A program made the translations under genes and the position numbers. The notes beneath the pieces are model-generated. The model saw nothing but the letters and a program-made list of their open reading frames with translations. It ran no database searches and was not told where the DNA came from. Positions 49,101 through 56,814 of a stretch of DNA of 64,000 nucleotides are shown in pieces (positions within the stretch are counted from its first letter, which is position 1; every line of letters begins with the position of its first letter). This DNA comes from Chitinophaga sp. SYP-B3965. Lineage in GTDB: Bacteria; Bacteroidota; Bacteroidia; Chitinophagales; Chitinophagaceae. Location of the stretch: contig NZ_WJFD01000001.1 of NCBI RefSeq assembly GCF_009647655.1, positions 124,001-188,000 of the forward strand, written 5' to 3'.

Positions 49101-49592
49101 ATCGGCAACCCTATTCCCCGCTTTACCTATGGTCTGAGAGGCGAAGTGGGCTGGAAGAACATCGATCTGGGTTTCTTCATCCAGGGTGTGGGTAAAGCTG
49201 ATGGATTTATTTCGGGTCCCGGCCGCCATGCATTCAGCAACGAGCGTTTTGTGCCGCAAACGGTGCACCTGGATCGCTGGACGCCTCAGCACACAGACGC
49301 CAGTTATCCGCGCCTCACTTTCCAGCAAACGTACAATCAGCGCCTGTCTACTTTCTGGTTGGAAAACGCTTCCTACCTGCGTTTGAAGAACGTTCAGCTG
49401 GGTTACACACTTCCTGCAGGTGTTGCGGAAAAACTGCGCATCAGCCGCCTGCGTGTGTATGCATCGGCAGACAACCTGTTCACCAAAACGAATTTCTTCT
49501 ATGCCTATGATCCGGAGTCTCCGCTCGTGAGCGGCAACTTCTATCCGCAGGTAAAAACTTTCGTTGCTGGCCTTAGCATCAACTTCAAATAA
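46188..49592 (+). CDS. SusC/RagA-family TonB-linked receptor with STN signalling domain
   Basis: A 1134-residue receptor. The N-terminus MKKTLPRRNLH precedes the signal sequence (MKYTTIILLIIAQCSSMALA). The STN domain covers about 48-125 (VTLQVEQISLPEVLDRISNV through LTYTANGSTIILK). Next come the carboxypeptidase-like sandwich (VTGKVVDKNRQPLIGASVMV), the plug (LNEAVVVGYGVQKKINITG, SISVLKDAASSAIYGVRGA) and the barrel. The STN domain ties it to the FecR protein upstream. SusD begins nine bases downstream, followed by GH20 and an EEP-family gene, so GlcNAc-containing glycans are a likely ligand. Confidence 0.95.
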   Translation: MKKTLPRRNLHLFIRAFMKYTTIILLIIAQCSSMALASTSYSQVLDKPVTLQVEQISLPEVLDRISNVTQVRFVLASKKTPEQRISFNVRNAKLSTVLDNIMNTFDLTYTANGSTIILKSAPLRKFLPPAPEKVETVAASLFLKVTGKVVDKNRQPLIGASVMVKGRNKAVSSNETGEFTIDVNKGEVLVISFLGFLKKEVIIGDETSITIQLQDDVAGLNEAVVVGYGVQKKINITGAVSTVNSRDFESRPIRNVSTALQGMMPGVTVVNNGALPGQNGSTIRIRGIGTLGDASPLVVIDGIPGGNLDVLNPSDVESISVLKDAASSAIYGVRGANGVIVITTKKGKNESKPVIGYDGYLGAQTPTKLPEFVNSVEYMQLLNEANINVGRNATYTDADIQKAKDGTDPNYFANTDWVDELYKSSAQQQSHNLNITGGAKNLNYYISYGYLKEGSMVVGDEYNAQRHNVRFRMNTTLLDKLHLDINAGYVDRNNSTPVAGIWEGPLYAAHQILPLTPVRFTTGGWGYLGGQDNPVAYLMEGGTDRTFAHEFTGNINASLKLLEGLTLRGQYGLIRGNSFRSMFSKTVDYYSPIDNALIYQTNPQNKVENRENTSLYQTMLGFLEYEKTFGKHGVKGMLALSQEETVTNSFNASRTDLASQDVESINLGTANQLNAGGGSQNALQSFFGRFNYDYNGKYLAEVNFRYDGSSRFAPDVRWNWFTSASAGWVFSKEHFFDKLRNVIESGKIRVSYGTQGNDKVGSDYAYLSTLSPMNNTFPMGNALTIGYRQSGIPNKALTWESVEKQNIGIDLVTLRGRLSTSFDYFIQNTNNILLSVPLPDVLGVPSYPPQNAGKVQNKGWEWQVNWRDQAGDFRYEASFNLSDVRNKVTSLGGVPPTIGNQIRIVGQPIDAYYGLVADRIAQVSDFNYDAATNKYTPKFPIISGDPVQPGDIMYKDISGDGKLTLDADRKVIGNPIPRFTYGLRGEVGWKNIDLGFFIQGVGKADGFISGPGRHAFSNERFVPQTVHLDRWTPQHTDASYPRLTFQQTYNQRLSTFWLENASYLRLKNVQLGYTLPAGVAEKLRISRLRVYASADNLFTKTNFFYAYDPESPLVSGNFYPQVKTFVAGLSINFK

Positions 49593-49600
49593 TTGAAACC

Positions 49601-51256
49601 ATGACAAAAAAGATCTTATATACATTCTTCATCTCCGCTGCACTGGCAACGGGTTGTAACAAATCATACCTCGATCGCCTGCCGCTGGACCAGATCTCTG
49701 ATGAAACATTCTGGAAAACGGAAAAACAACTGATCCTTGCTGTGAACGGTTGTTATGGTACGCTGAAAGGCCGCAACCAGATCGATCTGGAATATATGGG
49801 CGATAATATCCTCCATGCTTCTTCCACGGATTTTCAAACAATCGGCAGCGGTAATTTTACGGCAGACCTTGGTACCATTAACAGCGAATGGAGAAGTGGG
49901 TACGCTGGTATCCGCCAGTGTAACACTTTCCTGGAAAATTATAGTAAAGCCAGTGTGTCCGATGCGAAAAAGAAAGAGGTTCTCGCTGCAGAAGTGCGTG
50001 TGATCAGAGCTTATCTCTATAGCTACCTGGTCATGTGCTGGGGCGATGTACCTTTGGTAACCAAATCGCTGGATATAGAGGAAGCATATGGCCCCCGTGA
50101 TCCGGAGCAACAAGTAGTGGATTTTATTTTCGCTGAACTGGATGCCGCTGCTGCCATACTCCCGAAGGAGATCCCCACGGCTGCTGATCTCGGCAGGATC
50201 CGTAAAGGTGCTGCTCTTGGCCTTAAAGCCCGTGTTGCACTGTATTACGGCAAGCTTGACGTTGCAGAGAAAGCTGCAAAAGACGTGATGGACCTGAACG
50301 TATATGCTCTCTACGAACAGGGCGGCAATAAAACTACTGCGTACAACAGCCTGTTCACCTATGCAGGTAAATTGTCCAGGGGCGCTAACCGCGAAACCAT
50401 GATGGCACGACTTTACCTGGATGACCTGAACACGCACAACCTGAGCCGCGAAACACAATTGCCGGATGGTGTGGTGCGTTTCAATGCTACCAAATCTTTT
50501 GTAGATGATTATCTGTGCAGCGATGGTTTACCTATCACAAAATCCCCGCTGTATAAAGAGAACAACTACCAGGATGTATTCACCAACAGGGACCCGCGTA
50601 TGACGCAGACCGTTCTTGCACCGAATGCCAGGTGGGGCGGCCGTTTCGACGGAAATCCCGCAAACACCAATCCGGATATCTACACTGCACCAAAATTCAG
50701 ATCAGACAGAAGAGGCGCTGTAACTACCACCGGTTACTACTTTACCAAATACGTAGAGCTCACCACAGTGCCGTTAGTAGGCAGAGATGCAAACGATATT
50801 CACATCCTGCGTTACGCAGAAATGCTGCTCACCTACGCAGAAGCAAGGCAGGAACAGGGCAAGCTGACCCAGGCGGACATTGATCAGACCATCAACCTGC
50901 TGCGCAACCGTGTAGGCATGCATCCGATGGTACTCACAGAACTGGCTGCCAATGGCATGAACGTTCGTGATGAGATCCGCCGTGAACGCCGGATCGAGCT
51001 GGTGATGGAGGGCATGCGTTACTTCGATATCAAACGCTGGAAGATCGGGCCGGTACTGGCTAACGATGTAAAAGGCATGAAGAAGGAATGGGCAGTGGTT
51101 CCCGGCGATCTGTCTTCCGTACGTACAGATGCGCAGGGTTACATAGTGGCCATGACGGGCCGCACATTTGCAGACAGGAACTATCTGTGGCCTGTGCCGC
51201 AGGTGCAGTACGACAGAAACACAACATTAGGCCAGAACACCGGCTGGACGAAATAA
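49601..51256 (+). CDS. SusD/RagB-family substrate-binding lipoprotein
   Basis: A 551-residue SusD protein with lipobox ATGC followed by NKSYLDRLPLDQISDETFW, the classical SusD opening. The N-terminal domain includes LAAEVRVIRAYLYSYLVMCW and GDVPLVTKSL; the C-terminal part has DEIRRERRIELVMEGMRYFD. It partners with the STN-SusC receptor directly upstream. An 80-base gap leads to the GH20 gene; it holds a GTGCACGCGATCATTGTGTGCAC-like imperfect palindrome around 51283-51305, without a clear T-run. Confidence 0.95.
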   Translation: MTKKILYTFFISAALATGCNKSYLDRLPLDQISDETFWKTEKQLILAVNGCYGTLKGRNQIDLEYMGDNILHASSTDFQTIGSGNFTADLGTINSEWRSGYAGIRQCNTFLENYSKASVSDAKKKEVLAAEVRVIRAYLYSYLVMCWGDVPLVTKSLDIEEAYGPRDPEQQVVDFIFAELDAAAAILPKEIPTAADLGRIRKGAALGLKARVALYYGKLDVAEKAAKDVMDLNVYALYEQGGNKTTAYNSLFTYAGKLSRGANRETMMARLYLDDLNTHNLSRETQLPDGVVRFNATKSFVDDYLCSDGLPITKSPLYKENNYQDVFTNRDPRMTQTVLAPNARWGGRFDGNPANTNPDIYTAPKFRSDRRGAVTTTGYYFTKYVELTTVPLVGRDANDIHILRYAEMLLTYAEARQEQGKLTQADIDQTINLLRNRVGMHPMVLTELAANGMNVRDEIRRERRIELVMEGMRYFDIKRWKIGPVLANDVKGMKKEWAVVPGDLSSVRTDAQGYIVAMTGRTFADRNYLWPVPQVQYDRNTTLGQNTGWTK

Positions 51257-51336
51257 TTACCTGTACACCCGTTGAAATTACAGTGCACGCGATCATTGTG
51301 TGCACTGTAATCATTTACAATACAACGTAACCAAAC

Positions 51337-53136
51337 ATGAAATTCATTCTTACAACATATATCGGCTGCCTGCTTGCTTTTGGCGCGATGGCACAGATCA
51401 TTCCCGCTCCGGGTTCCATACAGCAGGGCCATGGTTTTTTTAAACTGGACGGGAATACAAAACTCGTGGCAGGAGATGAAGCTTCGCGGCGTAACCTGGG
51501 ACTGTTCAGCCAGTTGATCCTGGAACGATTTAAAGTGAAATTGTCAATTATTCCAAAGGCTACGGGCAGATATCTGGAGATCACGCAAACGGAAGTAAAC
51601 GGGCCGGAAGGTTACTCGCTGGAGGTAAATGAAAACCGGATCAGTATAAAAGGAAGCAGTAAAGGTGCTTTTTATGCGCTGCAATCTTTGTTGCAGATGA
51701 TAGACGGTAATAACGGGCAGATTGCTTCCTGCACGATTACAGATAAACCAGGGTTCGGGTATCGTGGTGTGATGATCGATGCGGCGCGTCATTTTATAAC
51801 ATTGCCTGAAATGAAGAAGATCATCAACCTGATGGCGAACTATAAACTCAACAGGTTACAATGGCACCTCACAGATGATCAGGGCTGGCGCGTGGAGATT
51901 AAAAAATATCCTAAGCTTACGCAGATCGGGGCTTTCAGAGACTCTGCTATCATTGGCCACTACGGCGATTTTAAACCGCTGATATATGATGGACAAAGAT
52001 CAGGTGGTTTTTATACACAGGCAGACATCAAAGAAATAGTGGCGTATGCAGCGGACCGTAAGATAACTATCATTCCGGAAATAGAATTACCAGGGCACAG
52101 CACGGCGGCATTGGCGGCTTATCCTGAATTGGGTTGTAAGGATACCATTTACAACGTGCCTGGCTATTGGGGCGTGCATCCTAACATTTATTGCCCCAAA
52201 GAAGAAACATTCCGTTTCCTGGAAGATGTGTTGACGGAAGTGATGGCCCTGTTTCCCGGGGAGTTCATTCACATTGGGGGAGACGAAGTGCCGAAGGACC
52301 ACTGGAAAGTTTCCCCGGTTGCACAAGCGCTCATTAAACAACATCATCTGAAAGATGAGCATGAATTGCAGGGTTACTTCGTAACGCGCATTGAAAAATT
52401 CCTGAACAAACATGGCCGCCGCCTGATAGGTTGGGATGAAATACTGGAAGGAGGTGTAGCGCCCAGTGCCACTATCATGAGCTGGCATGGAGACCGCGGC
52501 GGTATTAACGGTGCTAAAGCTGGTCACGATGTGATCATGACGCCGAATAATTATTTCTATGCAGATCGTTACCAGGCGAAGGACAAGAACACGGAGCCAA
52601 CAGCCCTTGGCGGTTTCATCTCCCTCGAAAAAGTTTATGGATACAATCCCCGTCCGGATGCTTTGACAGCACAGGAGCAACAACATATACTGGGTGTTCA
52701 AACCAACATGTGGACGGAATATGTGACCAGCAACAACAAGCTGGAATACATGTTGTTCCCGCGTATGCTGGCGGTGGCGGAAATTGCATGGTCCAATAAG
52801 GAACAAAAGGATTATGATGATTTCTCTGCCAAACGTCTTCCTGTACATTTGCAGGAGCTGGAAAGGAGGGGCGTGTTCTTCCGCATCCCGGAGGCAAAGA
52901 TTACTTTCGGCACCAATCCTGCTAATGGCAGAAGGACGGCAGCGATCATTCCATTTGTAGCCAATAGCACTGTATATTATACCATCGATAATCACAAAGC
53001 AGACCAGACGGGTAATGTGTACAACGGAGCAATAGATCTGCCCTGGGCCGGAAATGCGCCACTGCAGCTCAATTACATCATTGTAACACCGGGAGGCCGC
53101 GCCAGCAATATGTTCACCGTTGATCTACCTAAATAA
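51337..53136 (+). CDS. GH20 beta-N-acetylhexosaminidase, secreted
   Basis: A 599-residue family GH20 hexosaminidase that removes terminal GlcNAc or GalNAc by substrate-assisted catalysis. A signal peptide (ending AMAQ) precedes the GH20b alpha/beta domain (about 22-140) and the TIM barrel (about 145-490). Catalytic Asp316-Glu317 lie in HIGGDEVPKDHW, with the further motifs GVMIDAARHFI, LQWHLTDDQGWRVEI, EIELPGHSTAA and GWDEILEGG. The C-terminal 100 residues are beta-rich (TVYYTIDNHKADQTG). It is the main enzyme of the locus and points to chitobiose, N-glycan or peptidoglycan-type GlcNAc substrates. Confidence 0.95.
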   Translation: MKFILTTYIGCLLAFGAMAQIIPAPGSIQQGHGFFKLDGNTKLVAGDEASRRNLGLFSQLILERFKVKLSIIPKATGRYLEITQTEVNGPEGYSLEVNENRISIKGSSKGAFYALQSLLQMIDGNNGQIASCTITDKPGFGYRGVMIDAARHFITLPEMKKIINLMANYKLNRLQWHLTDDQGWRVEIKKYPKLTQIGAFRDSAIIGHYGDFKPLIYDGQRSGGFYTQADIKEIVAYAADRKITIIPEIELPGHSTAALAAYPELGCKDTIYNVPGYWGVHPNIYCPKEETFRFLEDVLTEVMALFPGEFIHIGGDEVPKDHWKVSPVAQALIKQHHLKDEHELQGYFVTRIEKFLNKHGRRLIGWDEILEGGVAPSATIMSWHGDRGGINGAKAGHDVIMTPNNYFYADRYQAKDKNTEPTALGGFISLEKVYGYNPRPDALTAQEQQHILGVQTNMWTEYVTSNNKLEYMLFPRMLAVAEIAWSNKEQKDYDDFSAKRLPVHLQELERRGVFFRIPEAKITFGTNPANGRRTAAIIPFVANSTVYYTIDNHKADQTGNVYNGAIDLPWAGNAPLQLNYIIVTPGGRASNMFTVDLPK

Positions 53137-53145
53137 ATTAAAATC

Positions 53146-53994
53146 ATGAAACAGTTAGTATTGATCGCCTGCATGACCTGCGCATTATTCAGCGGCGCAG
53201 CACATGCACAACAACTGAATGTAGCTACCTACAATATCCGCTACGACAATCGCGGTGATTCCCTGGACCCATGGAGCATCCGTAAAGACCTCGTGACCAA
53301 TATGATCAGGTTTTACGACTTCGATGTTTTCGGTGTGCAGGAAGCGCTGGCTAACCAGATGGACGATCTGCAAAACAATTTGCAGGAATATGCGTATGTG
53401 GGCAATGGCAGGGACGATGGGAAACGCGAAGGGGAATACTCCGCCATCTTCTATAAAAAAGACCGCTTTAAACTGTTGCAACATGGAATGTTCTGGCTGT
53501 CACCCACCGATACAGAACACCCGAACAAAGGCTGGGATGCTGCGCTGCCGCGTATCTGCACCTGGGCGAGCTTTGAAGATAAAAAGACCCGCTTCAAATT
53601 CTATCATTTCAATACCCACTTCGATCACAGAGGGGTAGAAGCCCGCAAAGAAAGTGCAAAGCTCATCCTTGCGAAGATCAAATCCATAGCGGGTAATGCA
53701 CCGGTAATTTTGTCCGGCGACCTGAACGTGGACCAGGATAATGAAAGCTACAAAGAGATCGCTACTTCCGGCAGTATGAAAGATGCGTATGAAACAGCGA
53801 AGATCAAACTGGGGGATAACCAGACCTTTAATGGTTTCAGGCCTATGCTGGGTAAAAGGAATGCCCGTATCGATCACATCTTTTTAACGCCGGCGTTTGA
53901 TGTACAGCGATATGGGATACTCACTAACAGTTCTCTTGGCCATTATCCATCAGATCACTTTCCAGTGGTGGTTACGGTGGAGGTGAAGAAGTGA
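53146..53994 (+). CDS. Secreted endonuclease/exonuclease/phosphatase (EEP)-family protein
   Basis: A 282-residue secreted EEP-fold metalloenzyme. The signal peptide ends in AHAQ. Conserved metal and catalytic motifs are present: TYNIRYDN, GVQEAL, NTHFDHRG, SGDLNVDQD, RIDHIFL and SDHFPV. The fold serves nucleases, sphingomyelinases and sugar- or lipid-phosphatases. Secreted copies in glycan loci of Bacteroidota are thought to act on phosphorylated or lipid-linked substrates rather than DNA, but activity here is unproven. It starts ten bases after the GH20 gene and ends the operon at a strong terminator. Confidence 0.88.
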   Translation: MKQLVLIACMTCALFSGAAHAQQLNVATYNIRYDNRGDSLDPWSIRKDLVTNMIRFYDFDVFGVQEALANQMDDLQNNLQEYAYVGNGRDDGKREGEYSAIFYKKDRFKLLQHGMFWLSPTDTEHPNKGWDAALPRICTWASFEDKKTRFKFYHFNTHFDHRGVEARKESAKLILAKIKSIAGNAPVILSGDLNVDQDNESYKEIATSGSMKDAYETAKIKLGDNQTFNGFRPMLGKRNARIDHIFLTPAFDVQRYGILTNSSLGHYPSDHFPVVVTVEVKK

Positions 53995-54012
53995 TTGGAT
54001 CTTGCAAAAAAC

Positions 54013-54053
54013 AAAGAACCGTATAAATCGCAAGATTTATACGGTTCTTTTTA
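54013..54053. terminator. Bidirectional terminator between convergent genes
   Basis: A perfect 17-bp stem (54013-54029 with 54034-54050) and a GCAA loop are flanked by A-rich sequence on the left and T on the right. Confidence 0.93.
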
Positions 54054-54096
54054 TAAGCAAAAAGCCACAGATATTCTCTAGCTTAAGGGTTTGTGT

Positions 54097-54780
54097 TCAA
54101 CAGATCAGCAACAACCTGTTCTGTCCGGATCTTTCCTTTGGTGCACGGTGAATACAGGGAGGAACCTGGCTTTCAGGATGATCAACCGCCAATCTCCATA
54201 AGTGACCAGTGCCTAAGCTTATTGGATGTGCATCAGGTGTAGCCTGATAATGCAGATCAAAGAAATGTTCACTTAAGAATGATTCAAAACCTTCATCTGC
54301 TCCATCATATAGTTTTTTTAGTTCATCACGTATTGCCGGAATAAGCACTTTCTTTTGGCCCTGTGAATTTGGCAATATGTCACTCGGCTCGCCATAGTAA
54401 GTGCATAAAAAGGTATCGGTTGGTACAGGAGAGCGATCTACATGAAAGGAATAAACATCGGTTGGAAGAAAAGGGAAGGCATCATCCCGGTCATAGTAGT
54501 TGATCACATTAAGGGTTGGCGATGCGCCATGCGCTTTCAATGCCTTCAGATCATTTAAAAGAACTTCACGGGCAAGTTGCCCTTGTTCACTTAACTGCAG
54601 TTCATGGAGTTCTTCTTCTTCAATTGCCGTTATATTTCCGCTTAGTGTTACCTTTTTAACAATCTCAGAAAAATCACCTGTTAGTTGACGCGTCCAGCAA
54701 ATCGCATTCATTTCTCCACTAAATGGTGTAGAAACAAGGTCTTGAAAACTCGTGACACAGTGAATTTGATGATCTATCAT
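54097..54780 (-). CDS. DUF1826-type protein of unknown function
   Basis: A 227-residue protein. The start is set at the ATG at 54780; the frame stays open further up only because it reads through the tRNA-Leu gene, where the MAKLVDAL segment is a translated tRNA. Motifs of the DUF1826 family can be seen: YSFHVDRSPVPTDTFLCTY, GEPSDILPN and, at the end, IHRAPKERSGQNRLLLIC. Members of this family have histidines and cysteines that could bind metal, but function is unknown. The start lies only 11 bases after the tRNA terminator, so transcription needs read-through or a promoter inside that hairpin region. Confidence 0.6.
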   Translation of the reverse strand: MIDHQIHCVTSFQDLVSTPFSGEMNAICWTRQLTGDFSEIVKKVTLSGNITAIEEEELHELQLSEQGQLAREVLLNDLKALKAHGASPTLNVINYYDRDDAFPFLPTDVYSFHVDRSPVPTDTFLCTYYGEPSDILPNSQGQKKVLIPAIRDELKKLYDGADEGFESFLSEHFFDLHYQATPDAHPISLGTGHLWRLAVDHPESQVPPCIHRAPKERSGQNRLLLIC

Positions 54781-54791
54781 GATAGTTAATA

Positions 54792-54830
54792 TAAATAAAA
54801 GATCCGCTACAAGAGCGGATCTTTTATTTA
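54792..54830 (-). terminator. Terminator directly after tRNA-Leu
   Basis: A perfect 17-bp stem (54792-54808 with 54814-54830) and a five-base loop begin one base after the encoded CCA. Read on the minus strand the stem ends in GATCTTTTATTTA, a T-rich tail. Confidence 0.85.
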
Positions 54831-54831
54831 T

Positions 54832-54918
54832 TGGTGCCCAGAACTGGATTCGAACCAGCACATCCTTGCGGACGCTGCGACCTGAACACAGTGCGTCTAC
54901 CAATTTCGCCATCTGGGC
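54832..54918 (-). tRNA. tRNA-Leu (anticodon CAG)
   Basis: Read on the minus strand the 87 bases fold as a class II tRNA. The acceptor stem GCCCAGA/TCTGGGC is perfect, and the D arm carries TTGGTAGACGC. The anticodon stem CTGTG/CGCAG holds TT-CAG-GT (anticodon at 54884-54882). A long variable arm (GTCCGCAAGGAT) and the T arm GCTGG-TTCGAAT-CCAGT follow. CCA is encoded. The long variable arm and CAG anticodon identify leucine. It lies between dapD and the DUF1826 gene on the same strand. Confidence 0.97.
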
Positions 54919-54933
54919 ATCTTCAGGGAGTGC

Positions 54934-54972
54934 AAAAGTAAGGAGTTTCAGGATAATTCCAAAACTCCTTAC
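54934..54972 (-). terminator. Terminator-like hairpin after dapD
   Basis: GTAAGGAGTTT and AAACTCCTTAC (54938-54948 and 54962-54972) pair perfectly around a 13-base loop, and on the minus strand TTTTGC follows. It ends only 16 bases before the tRNA-Leu 5' end, leaving little room for a separate tRNA promoter; leaky read-through from dapD is possible. Confidence 0.65.
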
Positions 54973-54987
54973 AAATAAAATTAAATG

Positions 54988-55800
54988 CTATACAGCAATA
55001 TTGAATTCACGCAGCGTGTCGTTCAGGCTGGTCTTCAGGTCTGTACTGGCTTTCCGCTGGCCAATGATCAATGCGCAGGACACCTGGTATTCACCGGCAG
55101 GGAATTTCTTGGTGTAGGTGCCGGGGATCACCACGCTTCTGGCTGGTACGCGGCCTTTGTATTCAATCGGCTCAGGGCCGCTTACATCAATGATCTTGGT
55201 GGATTGCGTTAAAACAACGTTAGCACCCAATACGGCTTCTTTCTCTACATGCACACCTTCTACTACGATGCAACGGGAACCTACGAAAACGCCGTCCTCG
55301 ATGATCACCGGAGAAGCCTGCAATGGTTCCAGTACACCACCGATGCCCACACCACCACTCAGGTGAACGTGTTTACCGATCTGTGCGCAGGAGCCTACTG
55401 TAGCCCATGTGTCTACCATGGTGCCTTCATCAACGTATGCGCCTATGTTAACATATGAAGGCATCAGGATAGCGCCTTTGGCAATGTATGCGCCATAACG
55501 GGCAATAGCATGTGGTACTACGCGAACACCCAGCTCTTTATAATTAGTTTTGAGTTTCATTTTATCGTGGAACTCAAAGGGAGGTAAGCTCATCGTTTCC
55601 ATTGGTTGAATGGAAAAATACATCAGGATAGCTTGTTTCACCCATTCGTTTACTTTCCAGCCATTTTCTGTAGGTTCTGCTACACGTAATTTTCCTTTAT
55701 CTACCGCTTCTATTACTGCTTTCACCGCATCGGAATATTGTCTTTCTTGTAACAGGCCACGATCGTTCCAGGCAGTCTGTATTAGTTGCTGTGTATCCAT
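54988..55800 (-). CDS. dapD: 2,3,4,5-tetrahydropyridine-2,6-dicarboxylate N-succinyltransferase
   Basis: A 270-residue DapD, which succinylates tetrahydrodipicolinate with succinyl-CoA in the lysine and diaminopimelate pathway. The N-terminal helical part (LIQTAWNDRGLLQERQYSD) is followed by the left-handed beta-helix with hexapeptide repeats (GAILMPSYVNIGAYVDEGTM, DTWATVGSCAQIGKHVHLSG). The C-terminal part includes GRVPARSVVIPGTYTKKF. Length is normal for the family. A perfect -7 box lies 19 bases upstream, so it is probably transcribed separately from the ATP-grasp genes that precede it on the same strand. Confidence 0.96.
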   Translation of the reverse strand: MDTQQLIQTAWNDRGLLQERQYSDAVKAVIEAVDKGKLRVAEPTENGWKVNEWVKQAILMYFSIQPMETMSLPPFEFHDKMKLKTNYKELGVRVVPHAIARYGAYIAKGAILMPSYVNIGAYVDEGTMVDTWATVGSCAQIGKHVHLSGGVGIGGVLEPLQASPVIIEDGVFVGSRCIVVEGVHVEKEAVLGANVVLTQSTKIIDVSGPEPIEYKGRVPARSVVIPGTYTKKFPAGEYQVSCALIIGQRKASTDLKTSLNDTLREFNIAV

Positions 55801-55818
55801 TGTCTAATAATATTTCCG

Positions 55819-55826
55819 CAAAAATA
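55819..55826 (-). promoter_or_regulatory. -7 box for dapD
   Basis: Read on the minus strand, TATTTTTG matches the Bacteroidota consensus TAnnTTTG exactly. It lies in the 30-base gap between the second ATP-grasp gene and dapD; no clear -33 TTG is visible. Confidence 0.55.
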
Positions 55827-55830
55827 GTAA

Positions 55831-56814
55831 TCATTCTCTTCTTTCCGCCTGGTTTAATAATACGGCGGCCAGATGGCGGGAAATAGCGTTGTTGCATTGC
55901 TTGTCCAGCCAGAAATATTCGCCGGCTGCGTTCACTTCCAGGAAATAGCATTTTCCTTCCGGTGTGAGGATCAGGTCTATGGCTCCGTAGTTCAGGCCGT
56001 AGGTGTCCATGAAGGTTAAGAGGGCAAGGCTGATATTTGAAGGCAATGTATACGCCTGCCATGCATCTGCCAGGGCGGCCCCTTCCTTTCGCCAGTCCAC
56101 CAGCTGTTTGGAATCTATGGAAAAACAGAAGATCTCACGGCCAACGATGGTTACCCGGAGTTCGAGGGCTTTTTCCAGTTTTTCCTGGAACACCATCGGG
56201 CAATACCGCAGTTCGTTCAGCTGATCCAGGTGGGCGGTGGTTACTTCGTTCGTAAATACCACATGTTCCTGCCCATCCCGGTAAATGGCAAAGGCGCTCT
56301 GCATTTTAGCGATCACGGGTTTGCCGGTATTTTCGAGGAAAGCTTTCAGTTGTGCGGGGGAATTGGTGATGCAGGTGGCGGGTACTTCCAGGCCGCAATC
56401 TTTTGCGATGCGCAATTGTTCTTCTTTACTATCCAGGCGGCGGTATACACTGTATTTTTCTATCTGGAAACATTTCAGACCTTCCAGCATTCCGAACAGC
56501 GTGCGCCGCAGTTCACCGAGGGTGGAAGAGAGGTATTCCTTTTCCAGCAGGGTTTCCAGCCCTTTGCCGATGTGGTAACTGCGGCGGTACCATACAGCGG
56601 TGATATCATCTAGACTGGATGTGGTTTGGGGTGTTTCCAGTAGTCCCTGCCATTGTCCGTTGATGAAAGAGGAACTAAGCCTGCTCTCTACAGGGTAGCG
56701 GTCTACGTCAAAACGCACACAGCTTCCGCCAAGGTGTTCGATCTGCTGTATGACGGTATCTACTACGTTATTGTCTTCGGAATGGGTGATAATGAGGACT
56801 TTACCTTTATTCAT
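55831..56814 (-). CDS. Graspetide maturase, MvdD/MdnC-like ATP-grasp ligase
   Basis: A 327-residue ATP-grasp enzyme of the microviridin/graspetide type. The N-terminal domain starts VLIITHSEDNNVVDTVIQQI and carries AVWYRR. The ATP-grasp core includes KPVIAKMQSAFAIY, CPMVFQEKLEKALELRVTIV and the metal-binding LNYGAIDLILTPEGKCYFLE followed by VNAAGEYFWLD. Such ligases form ester or amide links between Thr/Ser/Lys and Asp/Glu side chains of a ribosomal peptide. It overlaps the first ligase by eight bases and lies in one operon with the small precursor gene at 57840-58010. Which ring it closes is not certain; MvdD-like enzymes make the esters. Confidence 0.88.
   Translation of the reverse strand: MNKGKVLIITHSEDNNVVDTVIQQIEHLGGSCVRFDVDRYPVESRLSSSFINGQWQGLLETPQTTSSLDDITAVWYRRSYHIGKGLETLLEKEYLSSTLGELRRTLFGMLEGLKCFQIEKYSVYRRLDSKEEQLRIAKDCGLEVPATCITNSPAQLKAFLENTGKPVIAKMQSAFAIYRDGQEHVVFTNEVTTAHLDQLNELRYCPMVFQEKLEKALELRVTIVGREIFCFSIDSKQLVDWRKEGAALADAWQAYTLPSNISLALLTFMDTYGLNYGAIDLILTPEGKCYFLEVNAAGEYFWLDKQCNNAISRHLAAVLLNQAERRE

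Noticed and set aside
54781-54912. N-terminal extension of the DUF1826 protein beginning MAKLVDAL
   Set aside because: The segment is the translated tRNA-Leu gene plus its terminator; a well-known false extension. The ATG at 54780 is used instead.
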